Shown here: piece by piece, positions 23,321-34,426 of the stretch
Numbering within the stretch: the stretch's first letter is position 1
How the letters are laid out: every line of letters starts with the position of its first letter
Source: Viscum album
Taxonomy: Eukaryota; Streptophyta; Magnoliopsida; Santalales; Viscaceae
Assembly (NCBI GenBank): GCA_963277665.1
Contig: OY728122.1
Span: 1,540,656,868-1,540,720,867, forward strand
Direction of reading: 5' to 3'
Length of the DNA: 64,000 nt
Position numbers and translations under genes: made by a program
The notes under the pieces: generated by a model
Databases searched by the model: none
What the model was told of the DNA's origin: nothing
What the model saw: the letters and a program-made list of their open reading frames with translations, nothing else

Positions 23321-24830
23321 TAATTAATCATTCATTAATGAATATTTAATAAATAGTTATTAAGTAGTTAATTAATATTTATTAATTAGTTAAAAAATAG
23401 TTAATTATTAGTTAATAATTATATAATCAATAGTTCATCATTAGTTAATCATTATTTAATCATTATTTGATCCTAATTTAATATTAAGTTAATCTATAGC
23501 TAATCATTATTTAATCCTAATTTAATACTTACCTAATCATTAGTTAATCATTTTTTAGAATTATTTAATCATTAGTTAATCATTCATTAATTGTTCATTA
23601 ATCATTTTTTAATAATTTGTTAACAATTCATTAATAATTTGTTAATTAATAGTTATTAATTAGTCACTTAATAGTTAATTAATAGTTAATTATTAATTAC
23701 ATAATAGCTAATTATTAGTTAATCATTATTTAATCATCAATTTATTATTAGTTAATCATTATTTGATCCTAAGTTAATCTAAATTTAATCCTTAGCTAAT
23801 CATTTTCTATTCATTATTTAATCCTAAGGTAATATTTAGTTAATCATTACTTAATCGTTAGTTATTCATTAGTGGATCATTTGTTAATAATTCATTAATA
23901 ATTATTTAATTAATAGTTATTAAGTAGTTAATTAATAGTTAATTATTAGTTACTTAATAGCTAATTATAAGCTAATCATTAGTTAATCATTAATTAATCA
24001 TTAATTCAGCATTAGTTATTCCTTAGCTAATAATTATTTGACCCTAAGTTAATTATAGGTTAATCCTTTTTTAATCATCATTTAATCCTAAGTTAATCAT
24101 TAGTTAATCATTAGATAGTCATTCATTAATCATTCATTAATTAATAGTTATTAAGTATTAAATTTATAGTTAATTAATTGTTAATCAATAGTTAAATAAT
24201 ATTTAATTATTAGTCAATTATTAGTTAATCATTAGTTAATCATTATTTCATTATTAGTAAATAAATAAATAAATATTATTTTATCATCAATTAACCATTA
24301 TTTAATCATACATTAATCATTCAATAATAATTAGTAAATCATTCACTAATCATTCAATAATCATTTTTTAATCATTAATTAATTAATTTTTATTTAATAG
24401 TAAATTATTAGTTAATTAATTTTTACTCATCAGTTAACTAATATTTAATCATCATCTATTTAATATTAATTAAAAGTTACTAAGTAATTAATTATTAGTT
24501 ATTTATTAGTTAATTATAAGTTCATAATGATTACTTCATTGATTATCTCTTAGTTAATAATTACTATTTACTAATGAAGTATAAACTACTAAGTGATACT
24601 AAATAATAATCATTTCATAATAATTATTCAATTACTAAGAAAAATTATGAATTAATTACTAAATAAAAATAATTAAATAATAATGAATTACTCACCAATA
24701 TTAACTATTATTTACAAATTACATATAATAAACTAAATAACTATGTAAATAAAATAATTAAAACAAACTAAAAATTAAATAACTAAATAAATAAAAGACA
24801 TTAAAATATATTATAAAAAATACATTTAAA
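23321..24830. repeat. Degenerate TTAATC/ATTAGTTAATC repeat field, about 1.5 kb
   Basis: A long run built from variants of an 11-12 bp word (ATTAGTTAATC, ATTATTTAATC, CCTAAGTTAATC). It is extremely AT-rich. The unit is degenerate and its phase drifts, so it looks like an old expansion. It contains no ORF of interest. Confidence 0.85.
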
Positions 24831-25446
24831 TGAAGCTTTATAAATCTTTAACTCCTTTAAGGACACCAAAAGAGTTGCAGGTAAGGGAGAAAAAAACTGA
24901 GACAATTTTAGAGAGAGATGAACCAAAATCGATTGAGGATTAGAGAGAGGGAGGGAAAATTCATGAGAAGGGAATGGGGGGGTGGGATTTTATAGGGGTG
25001 GGGTGAAAGGTATTACCTCCCAAAACACATTTCACCTTTTATTAGGAAAAAGGCATTCTCAAACCCAACACCTTTGGGATAATAAAAGGTAAAATATTTT
25101 TTGGGAGGAAACACCTTTTCCACATCACTAATTTAGGGAAAAATCATTCAATGCCTTAATGTCTTTCATATTTATCCAAAATACATTAAGGTGAAAGATT
25201 CCTTTTAGGATTTTTTTAAAAAAAAAACAACCTAACCTTATTTGCAAATATTTTTTCAAAAAGTTATAAAAAAACCATCCACTAATGATTCCAAAATATT
25301 TTTAAAAAATTAATATTTTTTATAGTGATCTGCACTATTATATGAACACGATTCATTGTTAAAAAATTACAACTTTTTAAATGAGATTAAGCACAATCCC
25401 CACTAATTTTTTCTCGTTAATTTAGTTGTTTCTTAGAAACCTCCAT
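24831..25446. other. No gene seen: purine patch and a 40-bp inverted repeat
   Basis: 24880-25000 is purine-rich. Two arms, 25006-25043 and 25080-25118, form an imperfect inverted repeat (CTCCCAAAA and TTTTGGGAGG at the core) with a loop of about 36 bp. This may be the end of a small MITE-like element or a simple hairpin. Confidence 0.45.
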
Positions 25447-28110
25447 TGTAAGAACCTGGTTTTTCACTTAGGTATGGATCCTTTAATTTTTGTTATAAAT
25501 ATTTACTTTGGACATAATATGGATGCCTAATGAGTTAGTAAAGGTTCCGAGGGTGTTCAAGGATTGTTCAAAGCCTGAAACCCATCATTTTGGGGAAAAC
25601 TAGCTTGGCGCAAAGTTTCGACTAAACCATGCAAGAATTCTGAATGGTTTAGAAAACCGTATAGATTGTGTTTTTCTAGACAGAGCCTCCTCACACGGTT
25701 GGCTCATGATCGTGTGGCCTAACCATGTGAACACCCCTTTTTCCTAGGTACCCGTGCATGGCTTTCGCATAGTTTTATCAAACCACGCGGAGGATGTTAT
25801 TTCAGGCAAAACCATCTCGCACAGTTTGTGCACGGTTTGACAAACCATGCATCCAAACTATGTGAATGATAAAATCTTGGGTAAAATGGAAAAAACTCCC
25901 TTAATAATATTTTTACTACCCTCTTCTTCCCTAGTCCAAGAACCAGCAGGATTAAGCCATTTTCCTCTCATTTTGGAGCTTTTGGAAGGCCAAAGCTAGG
26001 GATCTATAGATCTCCTTCGTCTGAAATCCGATTGATCTTCCATTTGTCACGTTGGATGTGCAATGGTAAGTAATTGAGTCCTCTTGAGCCTTTCTTCATC
26101 TCTCTTGTTCTCGACCTAGATATCATCATGTGAGAATTTTCACCTTTTCTTAGATCTACTTCGATCCAAGCTAAATCAAGGGACAATACTAGAGAAGTAT
26201 AGTCATAAAACCCTATGGTGGATGGTTTATAATTCATTCCTAAAGTTCATTGATTTTTTAATATTCATTTGGGCCCCATTGATTTCATCAGAAGTTGTTT
26301 CTTAAATTTCCATGTCATGATTATACTTGTTAGAACCATATGGTTATGCTCTTTTCCAAATATGTGATTAGTCGTTAGTGGTTACATGCACAACTCAATC
26401 CACCCCATGTCGAAGGTCATGCCATATTTGGGTTTTTAGTGTTTCGACACGTTTGAGCCACTGTTAGGGTGTGCCTTTACTTGGCCTTCCTAAAGGTGAG
26501 TCATCTTATAATAAATGTCTTGTTATTAATTAGAATTGCATAATGGCATGTACAAGTATGCTCACCACTTGACCCGCCTAAGGTAAGTGCTTTAACTTGA
26601 TTATTAAATGTGAAATGTGAAATGGAAATTATACTAAGTATATAACTTGGCCTTAAAAAATGATATTGAATAAAGGTTACATGTCTGTATCACCCCTTTC
26701 CATATTGATGGAAGGTAGAAGAGTGGACCTCAATAATTGAATATGCCTTAATGGTTAATTAAGACTTGATTAAATGGTTGCAACACTACTTGGCTTATCC
26801 ACATTAATGGAAGACAAGTCTTGAACTTAATGAATGATTACATGATTACAATATCAAATAGGAATGTATTGACTTGATCTCACCTGGGATTCTGATAGGA
26901 GAATACCTTAGGTCTCGGGAACCCCATTCTGATTCAAGGATGCAGTTTGCTTAGGTTGATACCCACCTAGGCTCTGGTTATTGTCTTTTCCTTGGATTCC
27001 TGGTATACTACCATAGGGTCCTTTACATTATTACATGATACCTCAAATACACTCCTTGGATCTAGAATTGACTAGTAGGTTCCATGGTGAAATCCCATAG
27101 GGCCCTGTCCTTTCTTATCCCTGTTTTACTTTGGTCGATCACCTTGAACTCTGTAGGTGACTTATTGTGGAATGCCATGGATTAAGATCCTTGGATTACA
27201 CTCTTACCCATTAGCTAGACTCAGATACTACCGAGTTAGCATTCTATGAGCTCTATGTTACCTTGGTTGTTACCTTGGAACTCCTTCACTGGATATCATT
27301 TTCAGGTTTCCTTGTTATGTTTTGGGACTTTCACTACTTATACTATCACAAGGTGATATAAGTGCTGTCTATGCCTCAAGTGACCTATTAACATTAAATG
27401 GTAATTAATTAATTAATGAAATGGTTACATGTTCAGACACCAGCTGAGGTCTAAGGAAGGTACTTGGGTATTTAGTAATATTTTACTACTTTTGTTACTT
27501 TAAAAATTCATGCCTGCACACTTCTATATTCCATTACATGGGCCGAAGGTTATAGACACCGTTGGTGGTGGCCCACTGAGATTTATCCCACACCCTCTCC
27601 GGGCTCCGTTTGGTACCTAGATTAGATTACAGGGTTGCAGGTGTTGACAAAGGTAAGCATATGACTTCAAACACTTGATTAATTGCTATTAGGATGGAGC
27701 TTGATACCAGATGACTGAGTTGGATCTCAGGATGCTTGGAGTAGCATTTGTTTTCTTTTACTTTTTGGAACATGTTATTCCTATTGTCTTGTATCCATGT
27801 TTTCTAGTTTTATAGTGACATGACATTACATCATCATTGTTCCAGCTGATATAGTTTTTATTATTCTCCTTTATCTATTGCATTAGTTTTCTTATGCTAT
27901 TTAATTATATTTCTTCCACTATTCACTATTCATTTATATTCCTTTCAATGTGCTACACTCTAATAATGAGGGAATAGTCTACCCATGGATACACCTTAGT
28001 CCCTCATTGCTAGTCGAAATCCTCTAGAGTTTGGGGAGATGTGCTTGAGGCCATGTGGCCCACTAGGCTCAGGGCACTCTTTAAGTGGCATCTGGGTCCA
28101 GAATGTTACA
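25447..28110 (+). repeat. Chromovirus 5' LTR (about 2664 bp)
   Basis: It begins TGTAAGAACCTGG and ends ATGTTACA. It aligns along its length with 34427-37050 but with many substitutions, which indicates an old insertion. Around 25580-25860 it contains several CACGGTTT/AAACCATGC-like palindromic words. Confidence 0.93.
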
Positions 28111-28113
28111 ATG

Positions 28114-28124
28114 TGGTATCAGAG
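28114..28124 (+). promoter_or_regulatory. Chromovirus primer-binding site
   Basis: TGGTATCAGAG, complementary to the 3' end of initiator methionine tRNA, lies 3 bases after the 5' LTR. It primes minus-strand synthesis and fixes the LTR border. Confidence 0.92.
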
Positions 28125-28945
28125 GTGGTTTCTTTTCTTGCTTTACTATTTGAAGACAATATATTGGATAATAAGAATGATTGGGACTTGGTCATAAGTC
28201 ATTCTTGGGAATCACAAACCCATGTTCGGGATAAAAACCAAGTTTCATAAATTATAATTATTATTCTTCTTTTTCCTATTACATTTGATATTATTTCACC
28301 ATTGGGTGATGCACATGTCGTGTGGTGTTGTTGATCATTACTCTATTTGGGAATTTATTTCATCCTTATCCCGATCATATGAGGGAAAGGGGAATTGTTA
28401 CATGCATCATTATAGTCACCTAGAGTTCACATGTCATGCATATTTCCATGCCATATAGGTGCATTTGACTGTGCTGTATTGATCGATATGCTTGTGATTG
28501 TTGAGTGATGTTGTGATAGTTTAATTGTACTTGTATTACTTTGGATGTGATTGAGTGATTTCCTGTCTCAATTCATGAGGTGTATGGGCCCTCATGGGTT
28601 GGGATGAGTAATTTACCAAGTCAAGCCATTATGCTATAAGTAAGTGGGTTCCATTTCTGATGATAGGTGTATGGACACCAATTCATCATAAATGGATATC
28701 CATTATAAAGTGAATACTGAAATATAAAATGAATTCGTTTCACATCCATATTCTGCATTGTCATGTCTATGAAAGGTAAAGGAGTGAACTAAGAAATTAA
28801 GTTCAAAATGACATGAAACTTATACTTGAGAACTTACTGATACTTAGCCATCTAAGCAAGTAGTTTAAGTAGTATGCCTTGGGTAGTGAGTTTTCTTACA
28901 TTTAGTTTCTACTAGTGATGATATCTCTTTTCTTATAAGTTTGTT
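28125..28945 (+). other. Chromovirus leader, no gene seen
   Basis: Untranslated leader of about 0.8 kb between the PBS and the first gag-like frame. There are no long open frames of interest. Leaders of this length are common in plant chromoviruses. Confidence 0.6.
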
Positions 28946-29815
28946 TTGAGGCGTGTGCTTGGAATTTATAGACCAATACCACCACAAAGTCCTCGTGTTG
29001 TTCTCCAGGAAGGTGGTGATGATCATGCTCTAAATGTGGTGGGTCCCGAGCTGCCAGTCTTACCTCTAGGAGGGGAACTTGAGGCACTACCTAATGTAGC
29101 TGATTTGATCACTAATGAAAAAGTCTGTGATATTTTACTACATCTGATACAGTCAATTATTGGTGTTCCATGATTTGCACATAAGATGGCTGATCTGACA
29201 TGCGAGTTCCAACATCAGCATCCTCCTAATTTTTTAGGGGATAGTGGCTCTTAGGATACCGAGTCTTGGATAGATTCCATGTTGTCAATCTTTGAGAATC
29301 TAGAAACACCTCCAGAGTAGATATTCAATCTTTTTACATACATGCTTCAGGTTTCTTCCAAGCATTGGTGGGATATGATTACCCATACCAGTCATCATCA
29401 GGGTATGTTATGGGTTGATTTCCAGAATTCCTTCTATGATTAGTTCATTCCTTAGTCACTGAGAGCTAGCAGATCCAGAGAGTTCATGCATCTCAAGTAG
29501 TTTTCTATGTCAGTTATGGAATATTCATCATGTTTTACTAATTTACAGTGCTTTGTACCACTTAAAGCTGGTGATGAGATTTTTCACGCTAGAAGTTTTG
29601 AGGATGGGATCCATTATGCCATCCAAACTCAGGTGAATGTATTTCTACTTCCTATCTTTTCTGAAATAGATGATCAGGCCCTTATCATTGATCATAACCT
29701 GTGGGATGACACGAGTACTAAGTTTGAAGGTTCAGTGCCACATCAGGCGAATAGTTCTTCCGATGGTAGGAAATGTTCCCTAGAGGTTTCTCGTCAGGGT
29801 AGTGGTAGCTAGAGT
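28946..29815 (+). pseudogene. Chromovirus gag core
   Basis: Gag forms the particle shell. The plus strand keeps the gag order: a Pro-rich N-terminal part (28946-29170), then a FLGDSG..DTESWIDSM segment, a WWDM segment near 29370, an EFMHLK segment near 29485 and then MSVMEYSSCFTNLQ. Several stops (for example near 29252 and 29442) split the frame. The 101-codon open piece at 29507-29812 is the longest. Confidence 0.85.
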
Positions 29816-30060
29816 ATCCATTTTGATAGCTCGATGGTGTGTCATCAGTGTGGAAGACCGGTACATAAGAAGCCCCAATGTGACAGAGACCCTATAGAGT
29901 GTTGGGTTTATGGCCGTATGGGTCATCTTCAACATTTCTGTAGGACCTTTCCACAAGATTCAAGTGGGAAAGGATCAACATCAACTGCACTTTTAGGAGT
30001 TAGTTCTTTTGCACCTCGTCAAGAAAGGAGTTGGAATAACACATAAAGGTCTAGTCGAGG
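29816..30060 (+). pseudogene. Chromovirus gag zinc knuckles
   Basis: It continues the frame of the gag core after one stop. The first knuckle, CHQCGRPVHKKPQC, is complete (CX2CX4HX4C). The second, CWVYGRMGHLQHFC, has Tyr in place of the second Cys. The knuckles bind the RNA genome during packaging. An Arg/Gly/Ser-rich tail follows. Confidence 0.85.
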
Positions 30061-30199
30061 AGGAGGTCGGGGCAACGGTAGTCCAACCCCTGATCACCAT
30101 AAGCGCTATCATAGAAATCATGATCGTGGTAGTTCATCTGTTTCATAGGGCTGTGGATCAGGTCAGTTACATGATTTATAGCTGATAACTGAGGATCAG

Positions 30200-30666
30200 A
30201 CTATGGGACCATCTACAGTATGAGGTACTATTCTAGTATCCTCCACTATTATCTCTGATTTGTTTGATACAGGTGATTCAAACTCTTTTATTTATGTATC
30301 TATTGTGGAAAGTATCAGACTAGAGATACAGTATCACTATGGTGTAATGACCCTCAATACACTGTTGGAAATATGGATGGAGGGAATATGCCAGTTCAGG
30401 GACTTTCCCCTTGAGGTAGGCAGTTACCCTTTCTTGTGAAATATCTTTGTTCCCGAGATTACGAGATTTTATGTCATTATAGGGATGGACTGGTTAGTCC
30501 ACTATCACACCTTTGTAGACTTCTATTTCCGTAGGGTCTATTTTATATCACTGGAAGCCATCAATTATTTTTTCAATGGTGAGTGGGATATCAAGGATGG
30601 GAGAACTGGACCAAAGAATCATGGGCTAGGTTAAGTGACCTCCAGATTGAAAATATTTTCATGAAG
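30200..30666 (+). pseudogene. Chromovirus aspartic protease
   Basis: The active-site segment LFDTGDSNSF is seen at about 30260-30290, with the DTG triplet at 30266-30274. Downstream, IIGMDWLVHYHTFVDF (about 30480-30530) is the typical segment after the flap. Frames shift between these parts. It is cut off from the reverse transcriptase by the SINE at 30681. Confidence 0.85.
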
Positions 30667-30680
30667 GATCAAGGTTTTCT
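30667..30680. repeat. SINE target-site duplication, left
   Basis: GATCAAGGTTTTCT pairs with GATCAGGCTTTTCT at 31447-31460 (12 of 14 bases equal). Confidence 0.65.
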
Positions 30681-31446
30681 CCCTTAATGGCCCGAAGGCC
30701 TTCATTTTTTATTGATTTTGATAATACACCTTTCAAGGGGTGAGGTGTAACCCTTACAAGGCCTCTAGGCATAAGTATTACATGGTCCATAGGCCTCAGA
30801 GGAATTCATTGCCCGTAGGCTTCAAAAATTATATAAAACCCAGAATAACTACTTGGAACTTCTCCTCCCCAGCATCTTCATTGTGAAATAAGATCTCCAC
30901 ATTTTCATGGCTATTCGGCTAGGCTTTCTCGTACATGCACAAGCTTGTCCCGATGGAAGGTGCCACACCCTCTCATTCTTGCAATCTGTTTGGATTCTTC
31001 TATGGTGAAATCTCCTTGCTTCTCCTTCTGAAGCTTGTTCCTTATAGGCTGTCTAGTTTTCATCTGCACTTAAGGTGTCTCGATGACCTTGAGGTGGCCC
31101 TAAGGCCTTACTAACCCAAAGTACTGGGTGGCCCGAAGGCCTTAAAGGACCTAGGGACCAAATCGGCGGTCCAAAGGCGCAAATAGGGGAATATTCCCAG
31201 TTTCTATAGTGTCAAACAGTTCCCACTACAGTACTTTCTACAGTTTTTCACAGTTCCTGCTACAGTTCTGCACAGTTCCTACTACAGTTCTGCACAATTC
31301 CTACTAAAGTACCAGCTACAGTAGCTACTACAGTACCTGCTACAGTTCCTGCTACAGTACCGCAAATTAGCCTCTGCTTGGATTTGATCCCAGGTCTCCT
31401 GGATGCGCTTAAGAAGTCCTCACAAACTGGGCTGAGGCTCATGTGT
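30681..31446 (-). mobile_element. tRNA-derived SINE inside the chromovirus (766 bp)
   Basis: On the minus strand the head (31446-31375) is tRNA-like: CCTCAGCCCAGTTTGTGAGG as an A-box region and GGGATCAAATCC as a B box, 12 bases after GGAGACCTG. A body with repeated CAGTACTGTAGC-like words (31360-31200) and GGCCCGAAGGCCTT words (30690 and 31130) follows. The insertion separates protease from reverse transcriptase and is bracketed by near-identical 14-bp repeats. It is long for a SINE, so a composite is possible. The SINE at 56929-57325 shares the head, the GGTACTGTA words and the GGCCTT-rich tail. Confidence 0.65.
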
Positions 31447-31460
31447 GATCAGGCTTTTCT

Positions 31461-32240
31461 TCAAACTGATTTTCCTCCAGTATTTTATCATTTTAGGGAA
31501 GTCTTTTATGATGAATTTTCTAGCTTACCTCTTAAGAGAGAGGTAGAGTTTACAATTTATCTTGTTCCAGGAGCATCTATAGTTTCCATTCCTCCATATA
31601 GGATGGAAGCTACTAAGCTTCATAAGCTCAAGTGACAGATAGAGGACCCAAAGGACAAAGGATTTATAAAACCTAGTACATCCTCTCGGGGTTTTCCCAT
31701 TCTTTTCTCCAAGAAGTAAAATGGAACCTTATGTCTATGCAAGAATTACATAAGTTTGAACTAGCTTATGGTCATGAATTGGTATCCACTTCCTCGAATA
31801 GATGATATCTCCGACCAACTTCGAGGATCAAGGGTTTTCTCTAAGATCGACCTGAGATCAGGTTATCATTAGGTGCGAGCGAGACCATCAGACATACCTC
31901 ATACAGATTTCCATAGTAGATATGGTCTGTATGAATATCTTGTTATGAATTTCAGTCTTATGAACGCACCTTTCATTTTCATGGCTTTGATGAGTAGGTT
32001 TTTCCACCACTATTTAGACTCTTTTTTCATGGTATTTTTGAAGAAATATTGGAGTATTATCATACTCGTAATGACCGTGCCAAATATCTTGAGATCATTC
32101 TGAGTACACTAAAAGAGCATCAGCTTTATTTGAATCTTTCTAAGTGTAACTTATGTACTAACAAGTTCCACTTATTGGGTCATATTATTTCAGAACCATG
32201 AGTATATATTGACCTTGAAAAGGTTAGTGCTGTATTTTAC
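31461..32240 (+). pseudogene. Chromovirus reverse transcriptase
   Basis: The segments follow in order: [56 protein letters not shown], then YGLYEYLVMNFSLMNAP. The motif that should carry the catalytic Asp-Asp pair is missing near 32035-32045. The sequence goes straight from MVF to a downstream EEILEYYHTRND segment in a shifted frame, so a small deletion removed the active site. Stops at 31633, 31717 and 31870 and other places confirm decay. Confidence 0.9.
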
Positions 32241-32830
32241 TAGGATAATCCCAAGAATGTGTTTGATATCATGAGTTTATTAGGGATCATTGGATATTAC
32301 AGGAATTTCATACATGACTTCTCACATCTGGTTTCACCTCTTACTAGACTTACAAAGAAGGGTGTTAAGTTCCTGTGGTCAGAAGCATGTGAGAAATCCT
32401 TTCAGGAACTGAAAGGGAGGTTGGTCTCGACACCAATTCTGATTCTTCCAGATCCAGGAAAAGTTTATATCGTATTCAGTGATGCATCAAAAATTGGTCT
32501 AGGAGCAGTGTTGATGTAGGAAGACAAAGTCGTTATGTATGGATCTTGACAGTTGATGACTCATGAGAGAAATCACATGACGTACAACCTTGAGATACTA
32601 GCAGTTGTCCATGCCTTATGTTTCTGGAGACATTATCTATTGGGTGATCACTTTTTGGTATATAAAGATCACAAGATCCTCAAGTATATCTTTTCTCAAT
32701 GTGATATGAACCTCAAACAATAGATATGGGTCGAGTATCTATAATCCTTTGATTTTGAGCTTGCCTATATGCCTGGAAAGGGAAATGTGGTCACTGATGC
32801 ACTGAGCCGGAAAACTCAAACACAGGCCAT
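32241..32830 (+). pseudogene. Chromovirus RNase H
   Basis: Begins with the GIIGYYRNFIHDFS and LWSEACEKSFQELKGRL segments, followed by VYIVFSDASKIGLGAVLM with the first catalytic Asp. Then come RNHMTYNLEILAVVHAL and HKILKYIF, and it ends with PGKGNVVTDALSR. A stop at 32517-32519 follows GAVLM. The domain order and spacing are normal for gypsy. Confidence 0.9.
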
Positions 32831-32999
32831 ACATGAATCCAGTGATGAATGGAAGTTAATGGCCCCCTTTTCTAAAATTCATATGGAGTTTCATGATAGT
32901 CACAAGCAGTCATACCTCTCATCCTTAACAGTTAACTCTTCCCTCCTTGAGAAGGTGAAGAGTATACAGTTTTTAAATCCTAAAGGTCTAGTCCTATGT

Positions 33000-33980
33000 G
33001 AGAGTATATCATGAGTTAACCCACCTCTATATTGGTCTACGGATAGAGACAACATCCTGTGTCTACGTGGATGTATCTGGGTTCCTGCAAATGTGAGAGA
33101 GGAGTTGATAAAAGAGTCCCATGATTCTTAATGGGAAGTTCATCCAGGAATCTAGAAGATGTATTGAGATATGTGACACCAGTATTGGTGGAATTAAATG
33201 AAATTTCAGATTTTAGGGTTCATCACTAGGTGTTCCACCTATCATTAGGTGAAGGCAGAGCACCAGATACCTGTAGGCTTGTTACAACCACTTCTAGTCC
33301 CAAAATGGAAATGGGAATATGTTGCTATGGATTTCATAGTCATCTTACAAAGGTCACCAAGGGTTATCAATGCTATCTGGGTAGTCATTGATCGACTAAC
33401 AAAATCACCCCACTTCATTCCTATAAGAAAGACTTTCTTAGTTGATGAGTTGGGAAGACTATATGTTTATGAGATCATATGAATACAATGGGTTCCATAT
33501 ACTATTCTTTCTGATAGGGATGATCATTTCACTTCACGGTTCTGGAAAGGTTTTCAGAAAGCTATCGGAAATCTGGTGCTTCTAAGCAAAACTTTTCACC
33601 CTCAAACTGATGGATAATCGAAATAGACAATACAGGTTCTAGAGGATGTTATTTGAGCATGTGTCCTTGATTTCCACAGTTCTTGGGATAATCATATCTC
33701 TATCATTGAGTTTTCTTATAATAATAGTTTTCATGTGATGATTTATATGGATAATTTTGAGGCTTTATATGGTAGAACATGTTGTTCACCCTTGTGCTGG
33801 CTAGAGGCAGGCGAGGCAGCCCTACTAGGTTCTCATCTTGTTCAGGAGACATCAGAATAGGTTTAGATGATAAGGAAGCATATGAATACATCTCAGTATA
33901 GAAAAAAATCTTATGATGATTTCCGTTGAACACATCTATAGTTTGAGTTTGGGGATTGCCTTTTCCTTCAAGTATCACCC
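33000..33980 (+). pseudogene. Chromovirus integrase
   Basis: The zinc-binding N-terminus is decayed (33060-33240, ending VKAEHQ). The core shows YVAMDF (first Asp, about 33325), ILSDRDDHFTSRFW (second Asp, about 33520) and then FHPQTDG. There the conserved Glu position reads Lys and the preceding Gln is a stop (about 33613-33630), so the triad is broken. SYNNSFHVMI and FEALYGRTCCSPLCW follow. The function would have been cDNA insertion. Confidence 0.9.
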
Positions 33981-34410
33981 AGGATAGGTAATAGATGGTT
34001 AAGGAAGTAGGGAAGGCAGTTTCCTCATTATGTTGGGCTGTTTGAGATCCTAGAAAGAGTCAGGCCAGTAGCTTATTGGTTACTACTAACTCATAGGTAC
34101 CATGCCATGAATGACATATTTCATGTCTCACATCTTCACTAATATCATGTCGACCCATCTCATACTTTTGATCATGAGGAAGTTAAGTAAGATGCTGATG
34201 CTACCTTTGAGGAGTATCCAGTACGCATCATTGATCTAAGCATGAATCCTCTCTGAGGTAGGTATATCCCTCTCGTATGGGTGCTATAGTAGCATTAATA
34301 AGTATAAGACAAGACTTGGGATATAGAATCTGATGTATGTGCTCAATGGCCAGAGTTGTTCTCAGACAATGTTTTATTACCATTGGAAGGAGAACTCGGG
34401 GGTGAGTTCC
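33981..34410 (+). pseudogene. Integrase C-terminus and chromodomain remnant
   Basis: Contains HYVGLFEILERVRPVAYWL and then a NDIFHVSHLH segment (about 34115). A chromodomain-like tail follows: EEYPVRIIDLSMNPL near 34215, then KTWDIESDVCAQWPELFSDN at about 34310-34375 in another frame. Chromodomains target chromoviruses to heterochromatin by reading histone methylation. The aromatic cage cannot be judged because of stops and shifts. Confidence 0.8.
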
Positions 34411-34413
34411 TTT

Positions 34414-34424
34414 AAGGGGGGAAG
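34414..34424 (+). promoter_or_regulatory. Chromovirus polypurine tract
   Basis: AAGGGGGGAAG lies two bases before the 3' LTR. It serves as the plus-strand primer. Confidence 0.88.
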
Positions 34425-34426
34425 AC

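Noticed and set aside
30800..30900. TATA box (ATATAAAACC) as promoter of a solo LTR between protease and reverse transcriptase
   Set aside because: Flanking 14-bp repeats and a tRNA-like head on the minus strand fit a SINE better. The TATA-like word is probably chance.
31260..31442. Minus-strand frame with repeated GTVAGTV
   Set aside because: Produced by CAGTACTGTAGC-like repeats in the SINE body.
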